Assembly: GCA_038850275.1 (NCBI GenBank)
Contig: JAWCLZ010000009.1
Location: 1 to 47,476 of the forward strand
DNA: 47,476 nucleotides
Source: JAWCLZ01 sp038850275
Lineage (GTDB): Archaea; Halobacteriota; JAWCLZ01
Direction of reading: 5' to 3'
In this document: positions 40,149 through 47,476 of the stretch, piece after piece
Layout: each line of letters begins with the position of its first letter
Position numbering within the stretch: position 1 is the stretch's first letter
Program-made: the position numbers and the translations under genes
The notes under the pieces: model-generated
Database searches by the model: none
Seen by the model: the letters and a program-made list of their open reading frames with translations, nothing else
What the model was told of the DNA's origin: nothing

Positions 40149-41170
40149 CGGTCTATACGCTTCATTGGGGGAGTCATAATTGGTTTCTCCTCAATTAATC
40201 CCTCAGGTTTATAATAAAGAATTAAAAGCATCATTCCCCCGAAGAAAATATACTCCAACCAAGTGGCTTCAAATGGTAAATTTAGAATACTCTTTATCTC
40301 AAATTTATAAACCGCTAGAAAAACCTTAGCTAGGATAAAGCAAAATACACCAACTGCAACACCTCTATTATTACCCATGCCGCCTAATAAAAGCATTAGA
40401 ATTGGGAAAAAAGTCCATTCAACTCGAAAGTAAACTGAAGCAATTACATTCACACTATAAAAAGAATAAAGAGCTCCAGCTAAAGCAGCTATGCCTGATC
40501 CCAATGCCACGGTTTTTATTCTAAGCTTAAAAATATCCCCTCCATAGGCTTTAACTACATCTTCATTCTCTCGCATTGCCCTCAATAGCCTTCCATAAGG
40601 GGAAGTAAGGATCCACTCTACTATTATAAAAACAATCAATGCTAAGCACAAGCTCAAGATTGCAAAGATAAATAAACGCTGCTCACCAGGAACCCAAGCT
40701 AGGATATCTGGTATGGTAACGCCATAGTATCCACCTATTATGGAGGTATTGTAATTGGAAACTAAATAGAGAACCTCGCTTATTGCAAGTAGAGTTATCG
40801 CTAGATATTCATGTTTCAACTTAGCACTGGGTAGAATGGAAATAGCACCCGTAAAAACTCCCATTGAAAAAGCAATCAATAGCGAGATTAACATAAAAGC
40901 TAAACTCAAATATGGATTTTGAGAGAACATTGAATTCACCGTGCTCTTAACCATTCCACTTGCCTCAATTAGCTCGCCAGTTACACCTAGGAGTAGCATT
41001 AAAATGCGATTCACGATTCCACCAACTGCTATAGCTCCAATGAGTACTGCCATAGCTCGCCCGAAATTTGGAATTCCAGCATAGCCATACTCTAGGTTCA
41101 AGCTAAGGGAAACTATTAAGTAAATTGCAAAGCCGATCATAACATTCAATATGAAGTACTCCAGCGCCAC
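40145..41170 (-). CDS. livM: Branched-chain amino acid ABC transporter permease LivM
   Basis: Integral membrane subunit of a high-affinity amino-acid importer. About eight to ten helices are visible, and the family signature GALYSFYSVNVIASVYFRVE and the EAA-like cytoplasmic loop with GRLLRAMRENEDVVKAYGGD, LRIKTVALGSGIAALAG are present. Overlaps livH by 25 bases and is translated from GTG 41170 inside livH. With LivH it forms the membrane channel driven by LivG and LivF. Substrate could be Leu, Ile, Val, or another amide or urea-type solute. Confidence 0.92.
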   Translation of the reverse strand: MALEYFILNVMIGFAIYLIVSLSLNLEYGYAGIPNFGRAMAVLIGAIAVGGIVNRILMLLLGVTGELIEASGMVKSTVNSMFSQNPYLSLAFMLISLLIAFSMGVFTGAISILPSAKLKHEYLAITLLAISEVLYLVSNYNTSIIGGYYGVTIPDILAWVPGEQRLFIFAILSLCLALIVFIIVEWILTSPYGRLLRAMRENEDVVKAYGGDIFKLRIKTVALGSGIAALAGALYSFYSVNVIASVYFRVEWTFFPILMLLLGGMGNNRGVAVGVFCFILAKVFLAVYKFEIKSILNLPFEATWLEYIFFGGMMLLILYYKPEGLIEEKPIMTPPMKRIDR

Positions 41171-42063
41171 TTCAAATTCCCCCTTATCCCTGCAATTCCA
41201 TTTGGTGCAAATATCAAAGCCATAACCAATACCCCTAGGGAAACTACCTTGCTATAAACTAGTACGCCAGCTCCTAATAGGCTTGAAAGATGAAAAGTTA
41301 TGAGTGATTCTGAAATTCCAATGATATAGCCTCCGATTAAAGCTCCATTTAAACTCCTCAAGCCTCCCACTATGCTTGCTGCGAAAATTGATATAATTAC
41401 CAATGCTCCAGTACTTGGAACTATTTCTTGGCGAAATGGCAGTAGGCTTCCTGCAGTTGCAGCCAACGAGCCTGAGAGAAACCAAGAGAATAAACGAGTG
41501 TTCTCAACATCCACTCCCATTATTTCAGCTAGTGCAGGGTTCTCCATTGAGGCACGTAGGGCTATTCCAAATTTGGTTTTATAAAGAAGTATAAATAGAG
41601 TTAATAACATTAAAATGATTACAATGCTTGAAATCCAAAGTATTGCATCCACTCCAAATAATTCAAAGTCAAGCGGGGTGAAGATGAATTTTTTCGCAGC
41701 TCTTCCACTTAAGCCACTGAGAGTATCAGAGTAACTCCCTAGAATTCCTAGGAATATTAAGTCCACAGCTAGTGTAGCAATCATAAGAGTAACAACTCTA
41801 ATTCCCTTTTTAATCATAGGCTTGAGGATGAAAATGTATATAGCAACTCCAATTGCCCCTCCTGAGATGAATGAAATTGGCAATGAGTAATATGGATGGA
41901 GATTTAATAAGAGCCATAGCGTGAGGGAGAGATAAGAGCCAAATATCGCCATGCTTCCTTGGGCAAAATTTGGGACAGCTGTAGTGATATAGGTAATAGT
42001 TAAGCCAATGCTGAGGAGAACTAGTAAATTAGCGTAAACCATTGCTCCCTCTAAAACAGCCAT
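41146..42063 (-). CDS. livH: Branched-chain amino acid ABC transporter permease LivH
   Basis: Second permease, 305 residues, with about eight helices and the signature loops GIALRASMENPALAEIMGVD, TRLFSWFLSGSLAATAGSLL and GGLRSLNGALIGGYIIGISE. Start at ATG 42063 is chosen because GGAGGT (42067-42072) lies 3-8 bases upstream; residues coded before it are unsupported. Divergent from livJ across about 90 bases, so the two halves of the importer share one promoter region. It ends inside livM. Confidence 0.93.
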   Translation of the reverse strand: MAVLEGAMVYANLLVLLSIGLTITYITTAVPNFAQGSMAIFGSYLSLTLWLLLNLHPYYSLPISFISGGAIGVAIYIFILKPMIKKGIRVVTLMIATLAVDLIFLGILGSYSDTLSGLSGRAAKKFIFTPLDFELFGVDAILWISSIVIILMLLTLFILLYKTKFGIALRASMENPALAEIMGVDVENTRLFSWFLSGSLAATAGSLLPFRQEIVPSTGALVIISIFAASIVGGLRSLNGALIGGYIIGISESLITFHLSSLLGAGVLVYSKVVSLGVLVMALIFAPNGIAGIRGNLKWRWSTSY

Positions 42064-42154
42064 ATTACCTCCAGACAAAGTATATATTCAAAGCCTTATA
42101 TTTATGTATGCTATTTGGGAATTGTTTAACTTGAAAAAAGAAAAGGGGGTTAAA

Positions 42155-43423
42155 ATGAAAATGAATCTAAAGATAAAATTGCTTCTAGTGGTTCTATTAA
42201 CTGCAATCTTCGCTGGATGCGCTCAAGTTCCAGAGAAGCCTAAGGAAGTGGAGATTCCAATTGGAGTATTAGTAGATCTATCTGGGCCTTTAACTACATA
42301 TGGCGATGATATTAAAACCACGGTTACAATTGCTAGCGAAGATTTAAATAAATACTTTGAGAAAGAGGGAAAGCCATATAGAGTCAAGCTCTATGTTGAA
42401 GACACCAAGGTTGATCCTAAGATAACCTTGGATAAAGTTATGGCATTGCATAGTAAAGGCGTTAAAGTAATCGTTGGCCCAATGGGAAGTGGAGAGCTTA
42501 AGAATATCATTGAATATGTAAGGTCAAATAAGATAGTGGTAGCCTCTCCCTCTTCAACTGCAGAGACAAAGTACATAGGTGTAACTAAGCCTGAGGAGAA
42601 GAAATATGTATTCAGATTTGTAGCCACAGATTCATTCCAAACCAAGGCAATAGCGAAGCTTGCTCAAGACCTAGGGGTGAAAGCAGTGGTTATAACATAC
42701 ATAGGCAATGCCTGGGGCAAGGGCTTAGATGAATTCGGTAGAATGGAGTTCGAGAAACTTGAGATCTTAGTTAAAAGCTCAGTAGAGTATCCAGATCCTC
42801 CGCCTGCTGATTTCACACCATATATAGTTACGCTTGAGGGAACTGTTAATGAGCTTTTGAAGAACTACACAGCTAGAGAAGTTGCTGTGGTTGCATTTAG
42901 CTATGAAGAAGTTGCCACAATGCTAGCTCAAATTAAAGACAACTCAATATTGCTCAATGTCACTTGGATTGGATGCGATGGTACAGCTAAAAGCGGCAAG
43001 GTGATCACTGATGTTGCTCAAAAGGCAAGTAAAATTAAACTCTATAGCACTGTTTCAGAAACTCGAGGCGGAAAAACCTTTGAGGAATTGAATAGCACTT
43101 ATTATCAACGTAAAAATACCACACCTAAGAGCTATGGCTTGAATGCCTATGATGCTGCTTGGGTGCTAGCTCTATCCTATGCTCAAGTGCATAGCGCTCT
43201 TGGTAAATATGATGAAGATGCAATGGCTGAGGCAGTGCCAAAGGTAGCTTTGAATTACAGTGCTGGTATATATGGCAATATCACCCCAGTGAGTGGAGAG
43301 GTAAAGCTAAATGAATTCAATGATAGAATTGGCTCAGAGTATAGAATATATGCAGTCCAAGAGGGTAATTGGAAAGAAGTAGGACTATGGAAGTTTGCCA
43401 CAAACAAAATAGAGTGGAGCTAG
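42155..43423 (+). CDS. livJ: Solute-binding lipoprotein of a branched-chain amino acid ABC transporter
   Basis: Extracellular binding protein of type I periplasmic fold (422 aa). The signal ends in LLLVVLLTAIFAGCAQ, a lipobox with Cys as lipid anchor site. Then IPIGVLVDLSGPLTTYGDDI, VIVGPMGSGELKNII and VVITYIGNAWGKGLDEFGRM define the two lobes. Start at ATG 42155 is preferred, with AAGGGGG about 8 bases upstream; a frame extending to 42104 lacks support. Its end overlaps livG. It should capture amino acids or relatives and hand them to LivHM. Confidence 0.93.
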   Translation: MKMNLKIKLLLVVLLTAIFAGCAQVPEKPKEVEIPIGVLVDLSGPLTTYGDDIKTTVTIASEDLNKYFEKEGKPYRVKLYVEDTKVDPKITLDKVMALHSKGVKVIVGPMGSGELKNIIEYVRSNKIVVASPSSTAETKYIGVTKPEEKKYVFRFVATDSFQTKAIAKLAQDLGVKAVVITYIGNAWGKGLDEFGRMEFEKLEILVKSSVEYPDPPPADFTPYIVTLEGTVNELLKNYTAREVAVVAFSYEEVATMLAQIKDNSILLNVTWIGCDGTAKSGKVITDVAQKASKIKLYSTVSETRGGKTFEELNSTYYQRKNTTPKSYGLNAYDAAWVLALSYAQVHSALGKYDEDAMAEAVPKVALNYSAGIYGNITPVSGEVKLNEFNDRIGSEYRIYAVQEGNWKEVGLWKFATNKIEWS

Positions 43424-44148
43424 CCACTCGAAATCTTACGAAGTATTTCGGTGAATTTAAAGCACTTGATAGCGTTAGCATCGATGTAGGCAATAGCTTG
43501 ACATTGATAATTGGACCAAATGGAAGTGGGAAAACAACCCTTATAAACGTGGTCACAGGTTTCCTGCGTGCAGATGAAGGTAAAGTATTATTTAAGGGGA
43601 GAGATATAACAAATCTCCCCCCTCACGAGATTTTTAAACTTGGGATAGTGAGAACCTTTCAAACCTCTCAACCTTTAAAGAAATTAACCGTGCTTGAAAA
43701 TCTTTTAATAGCAAGTAGTAATGAGGGTATATTTCAAAGCTTCTCAAGGAATTGGATTAAGAAAGAAGAGGAGCTTATAAGTAAAGCTCTCTCGATTTTA
43801 AAGTTTTTAAATATGAAGCATCTTTGGCGGGAAAAAGCTCAGAATTTAAGCGGAGGACAGCTTAGACTTTTGGAGATAGGCAGAGCATTAATGTGCGAAG
43901 CTAAGTTAATAATAATGGATGAGCCTATTGCAGGTGTAGCCATCGATCTATCCCACATAATATTCAAAAAATTAAGGGAATTAGTAAGTAAAGGAATTTC
44001 TCTCCTCATAGTGGAGCATCGTTTAGATGTTGCTTTAGACTACGCGGACCACGTTTATGTAATGGCGAATGGTAGAATTATAGCTGAGGGGAAAGGTGCA
44101 GAGGTAATTGAAAATCCAGCAGTGATAGAGGTGTATCTAGGTGCTTGA
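43387..44148 (+). CDS. livG: ABC transporter ATPase LivG
   Basis: Nucleotide-binding subunit with Walker A IIGPNGSGKTTLINVVTG, Q-loop VRTFQTSQPL, signature LSGGQLRLLEIGRALM, Walker B AKLIIMDEPIAGVAIDLSH and H-loop LLIVEHRLDVALDYADHV. Start chosen at ATG 43387, which lies inside the end of livJ. Its last codons overlap livF by 8 bases. Together with LivF it powers the importer. Confidence 0.93.
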   Translation: MEVCHKQNRVELATRNLTKYFGEFKALDSVSIDVGNSLTLIIGPNGSGKTTLINVVTGFLRADEGKVLFKGRDITNLPPHEIFKLGIVRTFQTSQPLKKLTVLENLLIASSNEGIFQSFSRNWIKKEEELISKALSILKFLNMKHLWREKAQNLSGGQLRLLEIGRALMCEAKLIIMDEPIAGVAIDLSHIIFKKLRELVSKGISLLIVEHRLDVALDYADHVYVMANGRIIAEGKGAEVIENPAVIEVYLGA

Positions 44149-44857
44149 AGTTGAAAATCTATCCGCGGGATATGGAGAACTACGCATCTTATTTGATATA
44201 AATGCTTCTCTAGAAAGTGGCAAAATAACTACTATCGCAGGTCCAAATGGCAGTGGAAAAAGCACTCTTTTGAAAGCAATCTTTGGCTTAGCTACTATAC
44301 ACTCTGGAAGAGTTCTCTACCGCGGTAGAGATATCACTTATCTTCAGCCCCACGTTAAGACTAGAATGGGAATAGCTTACCTCCCTCAAGTGGATAACAT
44401 CTTCATTGATTTAACTGTGGAAGAGAACTTGAGGATGGCTGGCTATATTTTAGAAGAGGGGGAATATATAGAGCGCAGAAACTTAGCGTTGGAGATATTT
44501 CCAGATCTCAAGGATAGGTTAAAGCAGAACGCACGCACTTTGAGTGGTGGGGAGAGGCAGTTCTTAGCTCTAGCAACTGCGCTTATAAGAAGAGCGGATT
44601 TACTCATGCTTGATGAACCTAGTGCAATGCTCTCGCCCAAGTTTGCAAGCACTATTTTCAATAAAATCTTGGAATTGAAAGAAAAATTTGGATTAACGAT
44701 TTTAATAGTGGAGCAGAATATTAAAAAAGCACTGGAAATAAGCGATAATGCATATGTGCTAATTAATGGCAGAGTTGTTTTCCAAGGCACTTCTAAGCAA
44801 TTGCTTGAGCACGAGAAATTCGAGAGATTCTGCATAGGGGCAAAGGTTTTTGATTAA
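44141..44857 (+). CDS. livF: ABC transporter ATPase LivF
   Basis: Second ATPase, 238 residues. Motifs are Walker A IAGPNGSGKSTLLKAIFGLA, Q-loop IAYLPQVDNIF, signature LSGGERQFLALATALIRRAD, Walker B LLMLDEPSAMLSPKFAS and ILIVEQNIKKALEISDN. Translation from GTG 44141 overlaps livG by 8 bases. It completes an importer with all five parts in one locus: livM, livH, livJ, livG, livF. Confidence 0.94.
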   Translation: MLEVENLSAGYGELRILFDINASLESGKITTIAGPNGSGKSTLLKAIFGLATIHSGRVLYRGRDITYLQPHVKTRMGIAYLPQVDNIFIDLTVEENLRMAGYILEEGEYIERRNLALEIFPDLKDRLKQNARTLSGGERQFLALATALIRRADLLMLDEPSAMLSPKFASTIFNKILELKEKFGLTILIVEQNIKKALEISDNAYVLINGRVVFQGTSKQLLEHEKFERFCIGAKVFD

Positions 44858-44877
44858 TTTCACCTAAAAATTATATT

Positions 44878-45585
44878 ATGACTCGAGCATTATTTTTAAT
44901 GGATAGCTATTTGAAGGAATGCGATAGCATAGTTCTCTCGGTTGAGAATGGTAGACATGCAATTTTAGATCAAACTATATTTCATCCCAAGGGAGGAGGG
45001 CAGCCTTGGGACACTGGGAAGTTTATCAAGGGAAATGAGATTTTCAACGTAGTTGCTGTGGTGAATTATAAAGGTGCCATTGTTCACGAGGTTGATCGAG
45101 CTGGGTTAAAAGAAGGCGATGGAGTTAAATGCGTGCTCAACTGGGAACGGAGATATAAGTTAATGCGAAGCCATACAGCTGCTCATGTATTTGGCTCTCT
45201 TTTATACACTGGCGCAGGAGCACTTATAACTGGGAATCAACTTGAAGAAGACAAGATTCGATTTGATTTTAATCTAGAGAAATTCGATAGAACAATAATA
45301 GAGGAATATATAGAGAAAGCTAATGAGTTATTCAAGAAAGACATAGAAGTGAAGTGGTACGAGCTTCCTAGAGAGGAAGCTCTTAAAATCCCAGGGGTTG
45401 TAAAGATGGCTGGTGCTTTCCCACCTGATCTGCCTACCTTGCGCATAGTTGAAATAGTTGGCATAGATAAGCAAGCTGATGGTGGAACACATGTAAAAAA
45501 TCTGAGGGAAGTTGGACAATTAAGGCTAATTAAAGCTGAAAACAAAGGGAAGAACAATAGAAGAGTATACCTTAAATTAATATAA
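44878..45585 (+). CDS. alaX: Alanyl-tRNA editing protein AlaX
   Basis: Trans-editing factor that removes Ser or Gly from tRNA-Ala. The editing-domain zinc pattern is RSHTAAHVFGSLL (HxxxH, about 96-108) and ADGGTHVKNLREVG near residue 200. The usual CxxxH Cys is an Asp here (DGGTH). N-terminal QTIFHPKGGGQPWDTGKF and MRSHTAAH fit AlaX-M with its GGQ-like RNA-binding part. Length 235 agrees. It begins 20 bases after livF with an ATG. Confidence 0.9.
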   Translation: MTRALFLMDSYLKECDSIVLSVENGRHAILDQTIFHPKGGGQPWDTGKFIKGNEIFNVVAVVNYKGAIVHEVDRAGLKEGDGVKCVLNWERRYKLMRSHTAAHVFGSLLYTGAGALITGNQLEEDKIRFDFNLEKFDRTIIEEYIEKANELFKKDIEVKWYELPREEALKIPGVVKMAGAFPPDLPTLRIVEIVGIDKQADGGTHVKNLREVGQLRLIKAENKGKNNRRVYLKLI

Positions 45586-45609
45586 TTAAAAATAATAATT
45601 AATATTATA

Positions 45610-46467
45610 ATGATTTATCAACGTTTTTTAACCCCTGAATTTAAGCCATTTGATCCACTTGAATTAGCTAGGATAACTGAGAAACTTGTAACAAGACAAG
45701 GGAAAAATGGGTTGGAGAGGAAATATGTTGGTATATATTCAGCGCCTGTGTATAGAGGAATTGCAACTGGTTATGCAGCAGGCTGCTGCTTGCGCTGCAT
45801 TTACTGCTGGACAGATTGGTCTAGAGACTATCCTGAGAAATTCGGAGTTTTTTATTCCCCTAAGGAAGTTGCTGAAAGACTATTTAAAGCAGCTAGAGAG
45901 GGCATAACTGCGCCCGGCTGGGAGAGATTTAAGCACCTTAAGGTAAATAAACTCCGTCTTTCAGGCTGCGAGCCCACAATTGGGAAGGAGCATTTACTCA
46001 CTCTACTTGAATACGTGGAGAACTCAAGCTATCCCTTCTATTTAGAGACCAATGGCATTATACTAGGTGTGGATAGAGATTATGTGAAGAAATTAGCTAG
46101 GTTTTCTAAATTCCTCTATGTAAGGGTTTCCTTTAAAGCAGCTACGCCAGATGGCTTTACTCAAAGAACTGGTGCAATTGGTAAATACTATGAACTTCCC
46201 TTTAAAGCCCTTAAATACCTCCTTGACGAGGGAATCTATGCAAGAGCAGCTGCAATGACTGATCCAAGGGTAATGCCAATTGAGGAGAGGGAAATTTTAA
46301 TAAAGAGATTAAATGAAATCGACCCAGCTGCAAATTACTCAGCAACTCTTGAGGAAGAGCAAATAGATGCCTATGATACTACAATTAAAAGACTAAAAGC
46401 TGCTTCAGATGTGGAATTCGCTAAAAAACTTGAGAAAGCAATATTGAATATTAAAAATGAAAAATAA
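45610..46467 (+). CDS. Radical SAM protein, 285 aa
   Basis: The cluster motif is AAGCCLRCIYCWTDWSRDYP (CX3CX2C) at about 57-66. The SAM region includes RLSGCEPTIGKEHLLTLLEY and PFYLETNGIILGVDRDYVKK. A further YVRVSFKAATPDGFTQRTGA and AMTDPRVMPIEEREIL follow. No extra auxiliary-cluster Cys motif is obvious. The protein belongs to an uncharacterised archaeal radical SAM group, and the substrate is not evident. It stands 25 bases after alaX in the same direction, perhaps in one transcript. Confidence 0.8.
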   Translation: MIYQRFLTPEFKPFDPLELARITEKLVTRQGKNGLERKYVGIYSAPVYRGIATGYAAGCCLRCIYCWTDWSRDYPEKFGVFYSPKEVAERLFKAAREGITAPGWERFKHLKVNKLRLSGCEPTIGKEHLLTLLEYVENSSYPFYLETNGIILGVDRDYVKKLARFSKFLYVRVSFKAATPDGFTQRTGAIGKYYELPFKALKYLLDEGIYARAAAMTDPRVMPIEEREILIKRLNEIDPAANYSATLEEEQIDAYDTTIKRLKAASDVEFAKKLEKAILNIKNEK

Positions 46468-46509
46468 AAAAGGCATAGAGAAAGTTGATTTTAGTTATTT
46501 AGTTATTTT

Positions 46510-47223
46510 TTATTTTAAAATCCATTCTATCTTCTTAACATCCTCCCTCAATAGCTTCTCATACCAAGGCATATATTCCAAAACAATGTAGCCGCTGTAT
46601 TGCTTTCTCTTTAAAAGAGAGAGAAGCTCCCCCACAGGATACACGCCCATGCCAATTGGCAAATGTTCATCTCCCTTTATTTGATCGCTTAAATGTATAA
46701 TCTCAATTTTACTCAAGCAGAGTTCAACCTCGCTCAAACTATCCTCAACTATAGCGTGACTAGTATCATAAGTTAGCTTTAAAAACTGCATATTAAAAGT
46801 ATTAAACATATCCCTAGCGCTTGCTATCCATTTATTACTAGATCTAGGAAAGTTTTCATAAGCAAGGATTACTCCAAGATCAATTATATCCTCAGCTAAT
46901 TCCCCTAGTCTAGCTAGAGCTTTTTCTCTATCACCACGCTGAGGATGAATGGATATCAATTGAACTCCATATTCATTTTTTATGAATCTCAATACCTCCA
47001 AGAAATCTTCATCGAAAACATCAATAGTTGGAGCATGAACACTGCATATTTCAATATCAAGCTCTTTAAGTCTTTGCTTCAACTGGTGATGGTCTATTGA
47101 GAAAAATTGCTTTTTCTTATAAAAAGATAGCTGTATCTTTAATTCAGCTAAATTGCTCAAATCATAGTCATTTGAATAAATAAACTTAGATGCAAGTACA
47201 AGTACCTCTACCTTTATCCCCAC
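46510..47223 (-). CDS. Xylose-isomerase-like TIM barrel protein, 237 aa
   Basis: Second member of the AP endonuclease 2/sugar isomerase fold in this window. Metal-site strands are ICSVHAPTIDVF (His), LISIHPQRGD (His), ILAYENFPRSSN (Glu), LKLTYDTSHAIVEDS (Asp, His), IIHLSDQIKGDEHLPIGMGV (His) and YIVLEYMPW (Glu). The GMGVYPVGELLSLLKRKQYS region ends the family signature. Substrate unknown. It begins one base after the stop of a radical SAM protein gene, so the two are an operon. Confidence 0.8.
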   Translation of the reverse strand: MGIKVEVLVLASKFIYSNDYDLSNLAELKIQLSFYKKKQFFSIDHHQLKQRLKELDIEICSVHAPTIDVFDEDFLEVLRFIKNEYGVQLISIHPQRGDREKALARLGELAEDIIDLGVILAYENFPRSSNKWIASARDMFNTFNMQFLKLTYDTSHAIVEDSLSEVELCLSKIEIIHLSDQIKGDEHLPIGMGVYPVGELLSLLKRKQYSGYIVLEYMPWYEKLLREDVKKIEWILK

Positions 47224-47224
47224 T

Positions 47225-47476
47225 CTATCTTAAGAAACTTAGGTAATTAAATATTACTGAGAGGTTACAACTGTAGAATAGAGACGCCTCTACATAGCTT
47301 GAGAAGAGGCACCCTTTACAATTCTCAGCTTCTTTTCTCAAGCGATTCGCTGCCTCAGAATACCAAATTTCCCTTAAAGGTTTTTCTCTAATTGAACCAA
47401 CTATGCCCTTGCACATCTTAACTTCGCCATTGGGATTAACGTGCAAGAGGAAGTGGTCAACATTGCACTTGAAATC
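47225..47476 (-). CDS. Radical SAM/SPASM protein, C-terminal fragment (runs off the right edge)
   Basis: The open frame enters from the right edge and ends at 47225. It reads DFKCNVDHFLLHVNPNGEVK, then MCKGIVGSIREKPLREIW and EAENCKGCLFSSYVEASL. Cysteines at C(NVD), MCKG, and CKGC resemble the SPASM/twitch auxiliary-cluster region of radical SAM enzymes, where the phrase HVNPNGEVxxC-IGNIREKPLREIW is typical. The catalytic N-terminus is beyond the window. Directly upstream of, and almost touching, the TIM-barrel gene. Confidence 0.72.
   Translation of the reverse strand, partial: DFKCNVDHFLLHVNPNGEVKMCKGIVGSIREKPLREIWYSEAANRLRKEAENCKGCLFSSYVEASLFYSCNLSVIFNYLSFLR

Noticed and set aside
45478..45510. 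AlaX with a lost zinc ligand (DGGTH for CGGTH)
   Set aside because: From memory the DGGTH form occurs in medium-length archaeal AlaX proteins, so I do not treat it as a defect.
1..47476. CRISPR arrays, insertion sequences, rRNA genes, integrases
   Set aside because: No regularly spaced repeats, no transposase or integrase motif, and no rRNA-like sequence were seen on either strand.

Overview
The window is archaeal chromosomal DNA, most likely from an uncultured euryarchaeal-type lineage. It is AT-rich. It carries a HMf-type histone, an Orc1/Cdc6 initiator, a thermosome subunit, FEN1 with a PIP-like tail, pantoate kinase beside a CoaBC fusion, archaeal-type PGK, an archaeal-sized QueE, TATA/BRE-like promoters (some apparently leaderless), and a tRNA-Thr with a bulge-helix-bulge intron. 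Several genes look bacterial in origin or type: queA, tgt, grpE-dnaK-dnaJ, and the branched-chain amino-acid ABC transporter. I cannot name the lineage. A run of 10 Ns at 29254-29263 shows this is a scaffold with a gap.

Layout. 1-3700: a sparse, partly decayed stretch with the start of a PolB-like exonuclease, a small membrane ORF with an internal stop, small orphan genes, a pair of membrane-anchored coiled-coil proteins, a winged-helix regulator and a small Cys protein. 3.7-9.6 kb: thioredoxin; a 2-hydroxyacyl-CoA-dehydratase-like iron-sulfur protein with its ATP-driven activase; divergently, queA-tgt; then cysS. 9.6-13.3 kb: tRNA-Thr, a zinc ribbon, an exported transglutaminase-like protein, histone, tRNA-Val, coaBC and pantoate kinase. 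13.3-20.9 kb: cdc6, a possible origin region, thermosome, grpE-dnaK-dnaJ and a DUF2148 protein. 20.9-26.7 kb: a VTT/DedA-type membrane protein, pgk, lrp-aminotransferase-TIM barrel, a small winged helix and a broken MFS gene. 26.8-30.6 kb: queD, DUF366, queC, hydrolase, a phosphoribosyltransferase and queE. 30.7-38 kb: a sugar-nucleotide/glucan pair, ilvC, argG and ilvE. 38-40 kb: a folded RNA-like element, a Cys-rich protein, a ubiquitin-like small protein with a Gly-Gly end, tRNA-Ser and fen. 40-47.5 kb: livM/H divergent from livJ/G/F, AlaX, a radical SAM enzyme, a TIM barrel and a truncated second radical SAM protein.

How the genes fit together. QueD, QueC and QueE make preQ0, the precursor of archaeosine. 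The presence of bacterial-type Tgt and QueA as well implies that this archaeon may also make queuosine at tRNA position 34, which is the most unexpected biology here. No QueG or QueH is visible for the last step. The activase and [4Fe-4S] dehydratase-like pair lies head to head with queA and is a speculative candidate partner. Other loci worth attention are the GG-tailed ubiquitin-like protein with an apparent AUU start in a TAATT junction, the three-way-junction element upstream of ilvE, and the coiled-coil membrane pair.
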